From: Mycobacteroides salmoniphilum
GTDB lineage: Bacteria; Actinomycetota; Actinomycetes; Mycobacteriales; Mycobacteriaceae
Direction: 5' to 3'
Assembly (NCBI RefSeq): GCF_004924335.1
Contig: NZ_CP024633.1
Location: forward strand, 3,658,001 to 3,722,000
Length of the DNA: 64,000 bases
Below the pieces are notes generated by a model. The model saw nothing but the letters and a program-made list of their open reading frames with translations, had not been told where the DNA came from and searched no databases. A program made the translations under genes and the position numbers. Of this stretch, positions 36,404-44,707 are shown in pieces; within the stretch, counting starts at the first letter, position 1, and every line of letters begins with the position of its first letter.

Positions 36404-37897
36404 TTAGCGGGGGTCCCAGTTGCCATGGAAACCTGCCGGAACTCGCTGCGGCAGATCGACCGTCGCGGCAAGCTCCAGGGTCTGCGCGTCCAGCACCACG
36501 AACTTGCCCTCGGACGTCCCGGCGCTGAGACCGAACCCGACGAGCACACCGTCGTCTTCGGCCGTTCCCGAAGGATTCGGCACAAACGACATCTCGCCGA
36601 CCGCAAGCGAATCAAGCGCAGTCCGGCAGTCGGTGCCTGTCTGGTAGTCAAACTTGACCAGGCTGCCGTCTACCTTGCCGTCGGACTCGAATGCCCCGGC
36701 GATGCAGGGCAGGTAGCCGTACCGGTGCTTCTTGCCAGTCAGCTTCTCGTTGATACGGGGGAACTCGAGGTGGCGATCATCGCGACGCTCCATGGTGACG
36801 GTGCCCTTGGCCAGGTTGATGACCCAACGGTCGAGCAGGCCACGCGCATCACTGGGCCCGAGTACATCGGCGGAGAACATGGAGTCATAACGGACCAAAT
36901 CGATCACCACGACTTCCTGGCCGTCGCGCATCTCGGAGTATCCGTTGAGCGGGTGGAACACGTAGCACGGCTCGATCTCGAACCAGCGCACATCGGATTT
37001 GCCTCCCTCGCGCGGCATCACACCAATTCTGGCCGGGTACTTGGGATTCCATGAGTATGGAATCGAGGGAGACTTCCCCGAGAGTTGACTCGCCCTGGCG
37101 GCGATCGGGCCGGGGATCTTGATCTTGCCAATCAGGGATTGCATGACCAGCTGGGCGGGCTTACGCAGAATCGCGGGCATCGGCACCGATTTGGTGATCA
37201 TCGAGGTATCCAGGGTGACGGGCAGGTCGTAGAAGACGACGTACTTCTCGGTGAGGGTGAAGTCGTGCATCATCGGAGACCCATGGACCTTGATGTCAAC
37301 CGTACGGCGGGCCCTGCCCGAGATATCGATGACCGAATACTGGACGGTGTTACCGCGCGCGAAAGAGTATGAGACGGCATGCATTTCGCCGGTATCGGGA
37401 TCAATTTTCGGGTGGGCGGTGTATCCACCCGGCAGGGTCCCCTGGAAATCGCAGGCCCCGACGGTATCCAGCTCCTCGGTGAGCTCGTAATTGGCGATAC
37501 CTCCCTCCACCAACGCCAGGGTGCGACCGGCATGACTGAGCGCATTGGTGTTGGGTCCGATCAGCGATGTACCCGCCGAGGTACCGACCGCGACCACCGG
37601 CTCACCCAGTGCCTTGCGCACTGCCGCGGTACGCACCCAGCGATTGCGGTACCACTGCGCCTTCCCATCGCGTAGCGACAGGCCGTGCACCATCGCGTCT
37701 CCGCTGAACAGGTGGTAGGTCGCGGGGTCCACCTCGGCGGCGGGGTTGGGACCGTTACGCAGGTAGCGCCCGTCCAGGTAGTCCGGAATGGTGCCGGTGA
37801 CCTTCAGGTCCGTACTTGTCACTTCCTGCTGAACCGGCTCCCAGACTCCGGTCAGATACAGACTCTCCGTGGCGGTGGGTTGGACTGCGGCGGTCAT
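36404..37897 (-). CDS. Carotenoid/apocarotenoid cleavage oxygenase (RPE65 family), Rv0654-like
   Basis: A 497-residue seven-bladed propeller oxygenase that cleaves carotenoids or apocarotenoids at double bonds using non-heme iron. The four iron ligands are visible: His162 (TAHPKID), His211 (MHDFTLT), His315 (VFHPLNG) and His491 (GFHGNWD). Length and position, next to mceG with a divergent TetR, match Rv0654, the M. tuberculosis carotenoid oxygenase. ATG 37897 is preferred; the frame is open ten codons further. Probably regulated by the divergent TetR through the operator at 37925-37950. Confidence 0.9.
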   Translation of the reverse strand: MTAAVQPTATESLYLTGVWEPVQQEVTSTDLKVTGTIPDYLDGRYLRNGPNPAAEVDPATYHLFSGDAMVHGLSLRDGKAQWYRNRWVRTAAVRKALGEPVVAVGTSAGTSLIGPNTNALSHAGRTLALVEGGIANYELTEELDTVGACDFQGTLPGGYTAHPKIDPDTGEMHAVSYSFARGNTVQYSVIDISGRARRTVDIKVHGSPMMHDFTLTEKYVVFYDLPVTLDTSMITKSVPMPAILRKPAQLVMQSLIGKIKIPGPIAARASQLSGKSPSIPYSWNPKYPARIGVMPREGGKSDVRWFEIEPCYVFHPLNGYSEMRDGQEVVVIDLVRYDSMFSADVLGPSDARGLLDRWVINLAKGTVTMERRDDRHLEFPRINEKLTGKKHRYGYLPCIAGAFESDGKVDGSLVKFDYQTGTDCRTALDSLAVGEMSFVPNPSGTAEDDGVLVGFGLSAGTSEGKFVVLDAQTLELAATVDLPQRVPAGFHGNWDPR

Positions 37898-37924
37898 CGT
37901 GTCCTCCAGGGGCTGACTGGCCGG

Positions 37925-37950
37925 CATAACATCGTTATTACGCCGTTATG
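37925..37950. promoter_or_regulatory. Imperfect palindrome between carotenoid oxygenase and TetR
   Basis: A 26-base inverted repeat. The left arm is CATAACATCGT (37925-37935) and the right arm ACGCCGTTATG (37940-37950), with 9 of 11 positions complementary around TATT. It sits 28 bases from the oxygenase start and 36 bases from the TetR start, a natural shared operator for a divergent pair. Confidence 0.6.
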
Positions 37951-37986
37951 GTGAACCTACTCCCGTTGTGCGAACATGGCAAGACC

Positions 37987-38703
37987 ATGAGCTCATCCAT
38001 ACCGCGGAACAGTCAGGGAAACGACCGGACCGTCGCCCGCAATCCCCGGGTCGACCTGGTGTCCGCGGCCGTACAGCTGCTGAACGAGCAGGGCCCCGAC
38101 GCACTGCAGACGCGCAAGATCGCCGCCGCCGCCGGCACCTCCACCATGGCGGTCTACACCTATTTCGGTGGCATGAGCGAGCTCATCGCCGAGGTGGCCG
38201 AGGAAGGCCTGCGCCAGTTCGCCGCAGCACAGTCCGACGTGCCTCAGACCGACGACCCCATCGCCGATTTCATGGTGACGGGCATGGTCTATCGCCAGTT
38301 CGCCATCGACCACCCGCACATGTACCGATTGATGTTCGGGGTCACGAGCGCGCACGGCATCAACGCCCCCAGCCGCAACATGTTCAACACCGTGCACCTG
38401 ACGCCGCAGCACGCCAGCGCCACGCAGCTCTATCGCAGCGTGCAGCGCGCCATGGCCGCTGACCGGATCGACGGCTCTCCCGACGATGCCGCGAAGGTCG
38501 CCGCGACCGCCGCCAAGTTCTGGACCATCATGCACGGTTTTGTCATGCTGGAACTGGCCGGCTTCTGGGGCGAAAACGGCGCCGCGGTGGGCCCGGTACT
38601 GGGCTCCATGACCACGGATCTACTTATCGCGCTGGGCGATAGCCCCGAACAGGTAAGCAGCTCGGCCGCTACCGCCGCCACCCGAATCGCCGCGCTCATC
38701 TAG
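37987..38703 (+). CDS. TetR family regulator, Rv0653c-like
   Basis: A 238-residue regulator. The N-terminal helix-turn-helix spans residues 20-70 (LVSAAVQLLNEQGPDALQT then AAAAGTSTMAVYTYFGGMSEL). The C-terminal WHG-type domain has FWTIMHGFVMLELAGFW. It is divergent from the carotenoid oxygenase, as in M. tuberculosis Rv0653c-Rv0654. A retinoid or apocarotenoid ligand is an attractive guess without direct support. ATG 37987 is used; another ATG at 37948 lies inside the operator and is unlikely. Confidence 0.85.
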   Translation: MSSSIPRNSQGNDRTVARNPRVDLVSAAVQLLNEQGPDALQTRKIAAAAGTSTMAVYTYFGGMSELIAEVAEEGLRQFAAAQSDVPQTDDPIADFMVTGMVYRQFAIDHPHMYRLMFGVTSAHGINAPSRNMFNTVHLTPQHASATQLYRSVQRAMAADRIDGSPDDAAKVAATAAKFWTIMHGFVMLELAGFWGENGAAVGPVLGSMTTDLLIALGDSPEQVSSSAATAATRIAALI

Positions 38704-38718
38704 CGGAGTCGCGCCGAG

Positions 38719-39015
38719 CTAAAGGGGCGCCCAGGACAATTCGTCGGGATCTTCGTGGCGAATCGGCACCGCGCTCGGTGATGGTGCCAACACCGCCGTA
38801 TCCCGCAGGGCTGCCACCGCACGGACGGCCGTTGCGGCGGGAGCTCGCATATCCCGGGCAAGACGCGCCAGCAGGTGCTTGCGCAACTCGTCATCGGTGC
38901 ACGTCTTCGTTCGCGGAGTGGGTGCGGCCGTCTCGGGAACGCGACGACGCCGGGTGCGAAGCACCACGAGGAGCAGCAGGAGACAGCCCACGACGATGAG
39001 CAGAAAGACGATCAC
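38719..39015 (-). CDS. Small single-pass membrane protein, function unknown
   Basis: A 98-residue protein. An N-terminal hydrophobic helix (residues 2-20) is followed by RTRRRR and a cytoplasmic region with a helical segment (DDELRKHLLARLARDMRAP). I recognise no family. It is convergent with the TetR gene and lies just past the rplL terminator, so it has its own promoter or is read at low level. Real-gene status is moderately supported by the membrane segment and base pattern. Confidence 0.5.
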   Translation of the reverse strand: MIVFLLIVVGCLLLLLVVLRTRRRRVPETAAPTPRTKTCTDDELRKHLLARLARDMRAPAATAVRAVAALRDTAVLAPSPSAVPIRHEDPDELSWAPL

Positions 39016-39040
39016 AGAATCGAGTGTGCGGGTTGCACAC

Positions 39041-39086
39041 GAAACCGGCCCCCGGAAGTCCGAAGACTCCCAGGGGCCGGGTTTCG
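39041..39086 (-). terminator. Rho-independent terminator of rplJ-rplL with UUCG loop
   Basis: On the minus strand a long hairpin forms from CCGGCCCC and GGGGCCGG arms, extended inward to a TTCG tetraloop, and ends in GGTTTCG. It begins 14 bases past the rplL stop. The T-run is short, which is normal in mycobacteria. Confidence 0.8.
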
Positions 39087-39100
39087 AAAGGTACTGCGAA

Positions 39101-39487
39101 CTACTTGACGGTGATCGTCGCGCCAGCGGCCTCGAGCTTGGCCTTGGCGTCCTCGGCGGCCTCCTTGGCGACCTTCTCCAGCAGCGGCTTGGGGGCCGCG
39201 TCGACCAGGTCCTTGGCTTCCTTCAGACCCAGGCCGGAGACGATCTCGCGCACAACCTTGATAACGCCGATCTTCTTGTCGCCGGCGCTCTCCAGGATGA
39301 CGTCGAACTCGCTCTGCTCCTCGGCGGCCTCGGCGGCCGGGGCGGCGCCACCGGCGGCGGCGACGGCGACCGGAGCGGCAGCGGTGACCTCGAAGACCTC
39401 TTCGAAGGTCTTGACGAACTCGGACAGCTCAAGCAGCGTCAGCTCCTTGAAAGCATCGATCAGTTCCTCGGTGCTCAGCTTTGCCAT
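39101..39487 (-). CDS. rplL: 50S ribosomal protein L7/L12
   Basis: A 128-residue stalk protein that recruits translation factors. An N-terminal dimerisation helix ([21 protein letters not shown]), an Ala/Gly/Pro-rich hinge (residues 45-62) and the C-terminal domain with [20 protein letters not shown] are all present. It is encoded directly after rplJ, 64 bases apart, and followed by a strong hairpin terminator. Confidence 0.97.
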   Translation of the reverse strand: MAKLSTEELIDAFKELTLLELSEFVKTFEEVFEVTAAAPVAVAAAGGAAPAAEAAEEQSEFDVILESAGDKKIGVIKVVREIVSGLGLKEAKDLVDAAPKPLLEKVAKEAAEDAKAKLEAAGATITVK

Positions 39488-39551
39488 GATGTTGGTTCCT
39501 TCCTTGATTTACAACAGGTTTGGTTGGTACTGGCGGATCGAAGGGGCGCTT

Positions 39552-40079
39552 CTACGCCGCCTCTTCGCTGGCCTTCTTTTCCTGCAGGGCGGCGGCCAGG
39601 CGTGCAACCTGGGACGCCGGGGCGTTGAACAGCCCGGCGGCCTTGGCCAGGTTGCCCTTCATCGCGCCGGCCAGCTTGGCCAGCAGCACCTCGCGCGATT
39701 CCAGATCGGCGATGCGCTCAACCTCGGCAACTGACAGAGCGCGGCCATCCATGTAGCCGCCCTTGATGATCAGAGCCTTGTTATCTTTTGCGAAGGTCTT
39801 GATGGCCTTCGCAGCGTCCACGGGCTCACCCTTGATGAACGCGATTGCCGTTGGGCCACTGAACAGTTCGTCCAGGCCCTCCACACCGGCCTCCGCAGCC
39901 GCACGCTTGACCAGCGTGTTCTTGGCGACGGAGTAGGTGGCGGAAGCTCCGAGGGAGCGACGCAGGGTGCCCAGAGCAGACACCGACAGGCCGCGGTACT
40001 CGGTGATCACGGTCGCAGTCGAATCCTTGAACTGCTCGGTGATCTCGGCAACGGCGGTGACCTTTTCAGTCTTGGCCAT
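39552..40079 (-). CDS. rplJ: 50S ribosomal protein L10
   Basis: A 175-residue stalk base protein that binds 23S rRNA and anchors L7/L12 dimers through its C-terminal helix. [20 protein letters not shown] at the start and [18 protein letters not shown] are typical. ATG 40079 has GGAGG upstream; an in-frame AUG five codons earlier is ignored. L10-L12 normally represses its own operon through the leader, which here contains three hairpins. Confidence 0.96.
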   Translation of the reverse strand: MAKTEKVTAVAEITEQFKDSTATVITEYRGLSVSALGTLRRSLGASATYSVAKNTLVKRAAAEAGVEGLDELFSGPTAIAFIKGEPVDAAKAIKTFAKDNKALIIKGGYMDGRALSVAEVERIADLESREVLLAKLAGAMKGNLAKAAGLFNAPASQVARLAAALQEKKASEEAA

Positions 40080-40260
40080 GTATTGCCTCCTCATCTCGTT
40101 TCGGTCGTTCCACCGTTAACCCAAGATCGAGAAGGAGTCTGAAATGACGAACGCCCCGACGCAGACAGGTCGGGGCGTGAAAATCCGCGGACTTGTGATC
40201 CGCGATTCTAAACCTCGTCCTCCTGCGTGGGCCGTCAGGACAAGTCCTGAACCTTCAACC
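40080..40260 (-). promoter_or_regulatory. Structured leader of rplJ-rplL
   Basis: Three inverted repeats lie between the rplJ start and the promoter zone: 40152-40177 (9-bp arms, terminator-like), 40186-40204 (CGCGGA/TCCGCG) and 40235-40250 (7-bp perfect arms, TCAGGAC and GTCCTGA). A leader of this kind is the usual target of L10-L12 feedback control. The pairing is seen by eye; the regulatory role is inferred. Confidence 0.55.
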
Positions 40261-40349
40261 TCGCGAGAGGTGACCGACGGTCTTCGGTGGAGCTCCGAGG
40301 AGATTACCGCAGATGGGGGCAATCATCCAAAACGGCGTGGTATCCAGGA

Positions 40350-41309
40350 ATGGTGCCGCTGTCCTCCGAAGTTCCGACCCGATCAGGCATTGCACGTAAC
40401 GGCGATATCGAGCTCTTCTACGAAGACCTCGGCAATCCCCGCGATCCGGCCGTCATCCTCGTCATGGGAGTGGCGGCGCAGCTCCCGATGTGGCCGGACG
40501 GGTTCTGCCAGCAGCTCCTCGATCGCGGCTATCGCGTGATCCGCTTCGACAACCGCGATTGCGGGCTGTCGACGAAACTGGACGGGCACAAGGCCCCGGG
40601 ATCGGTGCAGCGCCGGGTGGTCCGCTACGCATTCGGCGTGGGCAGTGAGGTCCCGTACACGCTCATCGACATGGCCGAGGACGTCCGCACCCTCATCGAC
40701 CACCTCGAGCTGGACACGGTGCATATCGCGGGTGCCTCGATGGGCGGGATGATCGTGCAGGTCTTCGCGGGCACCTACCCGGAGCGCGTGAACTCCGTCG
40801 GCATCATCTACTCGGCGACCGGCCGCCCGTTCTCACGGTTGCCGTCCTGGGAACTGATCAAGACCACCATGACGGCCCCCGGTAAGAACGCAACGCCCGA
40901 GGAATGGCTCGAGTTCGAGGTGAACACCGGCATCGTCTACAACGGGCCCGACAACCTGCCCTCCCGCGAGGCCCTGCGACAGCGCATCCTGGAACACCGG
41001 GCCCGCAGCGACTACAAGGTGGGCACCGTGCGCCAATTTGATGCCATCCTGGGCACCGGCAGCCTGCTGCGCTTCACCCGCGCCATCACCGCCCCGACGG
41101 TCGTGATCCACGGCCGTAATGACCCGCTGGTGCCGTACCAGAACGGGCGGGTGGTGGCCAAGAACATCCGGAACTCACGGTTCGCGCTCATCGAAGGCAT
41201 GGGCCACGATCTGCCCGAGCCCGTGTGGGAGCCCGTGACCACGGAGTTGTTGGCAACTTTTGACAGGGGCACCTCCCGCTCGCGGGAGACTGTGTGCAGG
41301 ACTGACTAG
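40350..41309 (+). CDS. Alpha/beta hydrolase, LipG-like (copy 1)
   Basis: A 319-residue serine hydrolase. The nucleophile elbow is GASMGGM, the acid is probably in HGRNDPL and the histidine in EGMGHDLPEP. It opens with GIARNGDIELFYEDLGNP, shares most of its length with the second hydrolase below, and resembles M. tuberculosis LipG (Rv0646c). Substrate unknown, probably an ester or thioester. The next gene is the ABC1 kinase 35 bases downstream, so the three genes likely form one operon. ATG 40350 is preferred; the frame is open to 40287. Confidence 0.83.
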   Translation: MVPLSSEVPTRSGIARNGDIELFYEDLGNPRDPAVILVMGVAAQLPMWPDGFCQQLLDRGYRVIRFDNRDCGLSTKLDGHKAPGSVQRRVVRYAFGVGSEVPYTLIDMAEDVRTLIDHLELDTVHIAGASMGGMIVQVFAGTYPERVNSVGIIYSATGRPFSRLPSWELIKTTMTAPGKNATPEEWLEFEVNTGIVYNGPDNLPSREALRQRILEHRARSDYKVGTVRQFDAILGTGSLLRFTRAITAPTVVIHGRNDPLVPYQNGRVVAKNIRNSRFALIEGMGHDLPEPVWEPVTTELLATFDRGTSRSRETVCRTD

Positions 41310-41344
41310 GGCCGCACGGCCATGATGCGGCACACTTGCATTTC

Positions 41345-42721
41345 ATGACTGCCCAAGAACGTTCCGGCCGGAGCGTAGGTGAAGGCCGTGGACGTCAGGT
41401 TGCACCGCTCGGGCGCGTGGCGTTGCTCTCTGAGGCCGCGCGGCTGGGCACCACAGGCTGGCAGGTCGCCCGCACCGCGGGCCGAGTGCTGGGCAAGATC
41501 ACCAAGAAGGGCAGCTTCGAGCAGAAGGTTATCGCCGAGCTTCCCCAGACCTTCTCCGATCTGGGTCCCACGTACGTCAAGCTCGGCCAGATCATCGCGT
41601 CCAGTCCGGGCGCGTTCGGCGAGCCGCTGTCCCGTGAATTCCGTGGTCTGCTCGATCGCGTCCCCCCCGCTGATTCAGCCCAGGTTCGCGAACTCATCAT
41701 CTCCGAGCTCGGCGATGAACCCGAAAAGCTCTTCGCCAGCTTTGACTCCGAGCCGTTCGCATCCGCATCGATCGCCCAGGTGCATTACGCGACACTGCAT
41801 TCCGGCGAGGACGTGGTGGTCAAGATCCAACGTCCGGGGATCCGCCGTCGGGTCGCCGCCGACCTGCAGATCATGAAGCGCGGAGCGGCGCTACTGGAAC
41901 TAGGCAAGGTGGGCCGGATGCTCTCCGCCCGCGATGTTGTGGACGATTTCTCCGGAAACCTTTCCGAGGAACTGGATTTCCTTGCCGAAGGCCAGGCCAT
42001 GCAGACCTGGGTGGAGCACCTGCACACCTCGTCGCTCGGCAAGAACATCCGGGTGCCGGATGTGCACTGGCACTACACGACATCCAAGGTGCTCACCATG
42101 GAGCGGGTGCACGGCATCCGGATCGACGATGCACCGGCCATTCGCAAGGCGGGATTCGACGGCACCGAGCTGGTGAAGTCGTTGTTATTCTCGGTGTTCG
42201 AATCCGGTCTGCGCCAGGGCTTGTTTCACGGCGACCTGCATGCGGGAAACCTTCTGGTGGACCACGAGGGCCGGATCGTGTTCCTGGACTTCGGCATCGT
42301 CGGCTTCATCGACCCGCGGACCCGCTGGCTGCTGCGCGAGCTGATTCACGCGCTACTGGTCAAGAAGGATCATCGCGCCGCGGGCAAGATCGTTGTTCTC
42401 CTGGGCGCCGTCGGCAACCCCGGCGACGCCGACAAGGGCACCCGGGACATGCAATCCTTCGCCACTCCCCTCACTATGAAATCCCTTGAGGACATGTCAT
42501 ATTCGGAGATCGGCAAGCAGCTGTCCACACTCGCCGAGCAATACGACGTCAAGCTGCCGCGCGAGTTGGTGCTTATCGGCAAGCAATTCCTGTACGTCGA
42601 GCGGTACATGAAGCTGCTGGCGCCGCGCTGGCAGATGATGGAAGACCCCGAACTCAAGGGCTACTTCGGCAACTTCATTGTCGACATCAGCCGCGAGCAC
42701 AACCGCGAGGGAGATATCTGA
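41345..42721 (+). CDS. ABC1/UbiB-like atypical kinase
   Basis: A 458-residue protein of the AarF/UbiB/Coq8 family. The family-specific KxGQ motif (YVKLGQIIASSPGAF), VVVKIQRPGI, HGDLHAGNLLVDHEG and FLDFGIVGF loops are all present, with no C-terminal transmembrane pair. Members have ATPase activity in lipid or quinone pathways. It corresponds to Rv0647c beside lipG in M. tuberculosis. The second hydrolase starts one base after the stop, indicating coupling. Role here unknown. Confidence 0.88.
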   Translation: MTAQERSGRSVGEGRGRQVAPLGRVALLSEAARLGTTGWQVARTAGRVLGKITKKGSFEQKVIAELPQTFSDLGPTYVKLGQIIASSPGAFGEPLSREFRGLLDRVPPADSAQVRELIISELGDEPEKLFASFDSEPFASASIAQVHYATLHSGEDVVVKIQRPGIRRRVAADLQIMKRGAALLELGKVGRMLSARDVVDDFSGNLSEELDFLAEGQAMQTWVEHLHTSSLGKNIRVPDVHWHYTTSKVLTMERVHGIRIDDAPAIRKAGFDGTELVKSLLFSVFESGLRQGLFHGDLHAGNLLVDHEGRIVFLDFGIVGFIDPRTRWLLRELIHALLVKKDHRAAGKIVVLLGAVGNPGDADKGTRDMQSFATPLTMKSLEDMSYSEIGKQLSTLAEQYDVKLPRELVLIGKQFLYVERYMKLLAPRWQMMEDPELKGYFGNFIVDISREHNREGDI

Positions 42722-42722
42722 C

Positions 42723-43667
42723 ATGACGGCCAGCACCGCAAAGGTCGGCGATATCGAGCTGTGCTACGAGGAGTTCGGCAACACGGCCGACCCTGCGGTG
42801 CTGCTCATCATGGGCATCGGTGCGCAGATGGTGTTCTGGCGCACCGAGTTCTGCCAGCAGATCGCGGACCGGGGCTACCGTGTCATCCGCTTCGACAACC
42901 GGGACTGTGGCCTGTCGACCAAACTGAACGGGGTGCGCGCCGGCGGCGGCTCACTCCTTCCCACTATGGCGAAATTCCTTGCCGGAGTGAAAATTGCCGA
43001 CACCGCTTACACCCTGGTGGACATGGCGGCCGACGCGGCCGGCCTACTCGACCATCTCGGCATCGAGCAGGCACATATCGTGGGGGCTTCGATGGGCGGC
43101 ATGATCGCGCAGGTTTTCGCCGCCGAGCATCCCAACCGGACCGAGACGGTCAGCATCGTCATGTCGAGCAACAACCAGCCGTTCCTACCGCCGCCCGGAC
43201 CCCGTCAACTGATGGCGCTGCTGAAGCCTCCGCCCGCCGACGCCACGCGTGAGCAGATCATCGCCAATAGCGTGCAGGTGGGCCGGACCATCGGCAGTCC
43301 GAAATACCGCCAGTCCGAGGCGAAGTCATATCTACACGCTGCCGAGTATTACGACCGTAGCTACTACCCCAAGGGGTTCGCCCGGCAATTCGCCGCGATC
43401 ATGGGGACCGGCAGCCTGGTGCCATTCGACAACCGAATCACTTCGCCCGCACTCGTTTTGCACGGCAGGGCCGACAAGCTGATGCGTCCTTCGGGTGCGC
43501 GCGCCATCGCGCGCGCCACTCCCGGCGCACGGTTGGCACTGATCGACGGAATGGGCCACGATCTGCCCGAACCGCTGTGGAACCGGGTCATTGCCAAGCT
43601 CACCGAGAACTTCGCTCGATCAGAGCCCGCAGAGGACGCAACGGAATCCGAGGCCGCGGACCGCTAA
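42723..43667 (+). CDS. lipG: Alpha/beta hydrolase, LipG-like (copy 2)
   Basis: A 314-residue paralogue of copy 1. VGDIELCYEEFGNTADPAVLL opens the fold (shown in outline), GASMGGMIAQVFA is the nucleophile elbow, and DGMGHDLPEPLW carries the histidine. Its start one base after the ABC1 kinase stop makes this the operon-coupled copy. In M. tuberculosis only one LipG (Rv0646c) adjoins the kinase and the mmaA genes; here the copy next to the methyltransferase is the likelier counterpart, so the symbol is tentative. Confidence 0.75.
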   Translation: MTASTAKVGDIELCYEEFGNTADPAVLLIMGIGAQMVFWRTEFCQQIADRGYRVIRFDNRDCGLSTKLNGVRAGGGSLLPTMAKFLAGVKIADTAYTLVDMAADAAGLLDHLGIEQAHIVGASMGGMIAQVFAAEHPNRTETVSIVMSSNNQPFLPPPGPRQLMALLKPPPADATREQIIANSVQVGRTIGSPKYRQSEAKSYLHAAEYYDRSYYPKGFARQFAAIMGTGSLVPFDNRITSPALVLHGRADKLMRPSGARAIARATPGARLALIDGMGHDLPEPLWNRVIAKLTENFARSEPAEDATESEAADR

Positions 43668-43729
43668 TTAGGTCCCGTAGGGAACGATTTCGTCGGGATC
43701 AAGCTGGCTGTTAATTCTGCGTGGAATCC

Positions 43730-43758
43730 TTGTACCTGCTGCGATCATGCTTTAGCCT
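43730..43758 (+). promoter_or_regulatory. Likely promoter of the mycolate methyltransferase gene
   Basis: TTGTAC (43730-43735) and TAGCCT (43753-43758) are separated by 17 bases. This gives a leader of about 80 bases before ATG 43847. Weak -10, assigned by eye. Confidence 0.35.
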
Positions 43759-43846
43759 CGGCACGGGGTAGCAGCCACCCCGAGATCCCATCAATCGCAC
43801 GCGCGCCGTCCGGGGCACAGCGCCATCTCTCGCGAGAGGCCTTTGC

Positions 43847-44707
43847 ATGTCCAGATTGACCCCCAAGTTCTCTGATGTACAAGCACATTACGACCTGTCT
43901 GACGACTTCTTCGCACTGTTTCTCGACCCCAGTAGGACCTACAGCTGCGCATACTTCGAACCCGAGAGCCTGACACTCGCGCAGGCACAGCAGGCCAAGA
44001 TCGACCTCGCGCTCGGAAAACTGGGCCTAGAGCCCGGGATGACCCTGCTCGATGTCGGTTGCGGTTGGGGTTCCACCCTGAAACGTGCCCTTGAGCACTA
44101 CGACGTCAATGTCATCGGCCTGACCCTCAGCAAAAACCAATTCACGCACGTCACCAAGCTTCTCGACTCCACCGAAAGTTCGCGTACGCATGAGGTTCGG
44201 TTGGCCGGGTGGGAGGAGTTCGACGGCACCGTCGACCGAATCGTCAGCATCGGCGCCTTCGAACATTTCGGCCACGAGCGGTACGCCAGCTTCTTCGAGA
44301 TGGCCCATCGGATACTTCCTGACGATGGAAAGATGTTGCTGCACACCATTGTCAGCTTTCACCCGGAGGAATTGAAGCGCAGGGGAGTTCCGCTACTGAT
44401 GTCGCGGGTTCGATTCATGCACTTTATGCTCACCGAGATATTCCCTGGTGGCCGTTTACCTTCCGTGCCGATGGTGGACCAGCATGCCGCGCAAGCGGGC
44501 TTCCGCGTTACCCGCCACCAAGCGCTGCAACTCCACTATGCACGCACCCTGGACTGCTGGGCCGAGAACCTCGTCGCCCACAAGGATGAAGCGATTTCCC
44601 TTCAATCCCAAGAGGTTTACGACAGGTACATCAAGTACCTGACAGGTTGCGCCGATGCCTTCCGGGAGGGCTGGATCGACGTGGTTCAGTTCACCTGCGA
44701 GAAGTAG
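43847..44707 (+). CDS. Mycolic acid cyclopropane synthase / methyltransferase (MmaA/CmaA family)
   Basis: A 286-residue SAM-dependent enzyme. The SAM-binding motif is LLDVGCGWG (about residue 67); VQAHYDLSDDFFALFLD and YSCAYFE open the domain, and GAFEHFGHERY contains the catalytic-site glutamate region. The C-terminus YIKYLTGCADAFREGWIDV is standard. These enzymes modify meromycolic double bonds (cyclopropane, methyl branch). M. tuberculosis has four in tandem at this place; only one is seen here. Organisms of this group lack oxygenated mycolates, so a role in alpha-mycolate modification is the best guess. Confidence 0.85.
   Translation: MSRLTPKFSDVQAHYDLSDDFFALFLDPSRTYSCAYFEPESLTLAQAQQAKIDLALGKLGLEPGMTLLDVGCGWGSTLKRALEHYDVNVIGLTLSKNQFTHVTKLLDSTESSRTHEVRLAGWEEFDGTVDRIVSIGAFEHFGHERYASFFEMAHRILPDDGKMLLHTIVSFHPEELKRRGVPLLMSRVRFMHFMLTEIFPGGRLPSVPMVDQHAAQAGFRVTRHQALQLHYARTLDCWAENLVAHKDEAISLQSQEVYDRYIKYLTGCADAFREGWIDVVQFTCEK

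Noticed and set aside
43676..43693. Possible DosR box near GTCCCGTAGGGA before the methyltransferase gene
   Set aside because: The half-sites are in reversed order (GTCCC then GGGA), unlike the GGGAC...GTCCC layout DosR needs. Probably a minor stem after the lipG-like gene.
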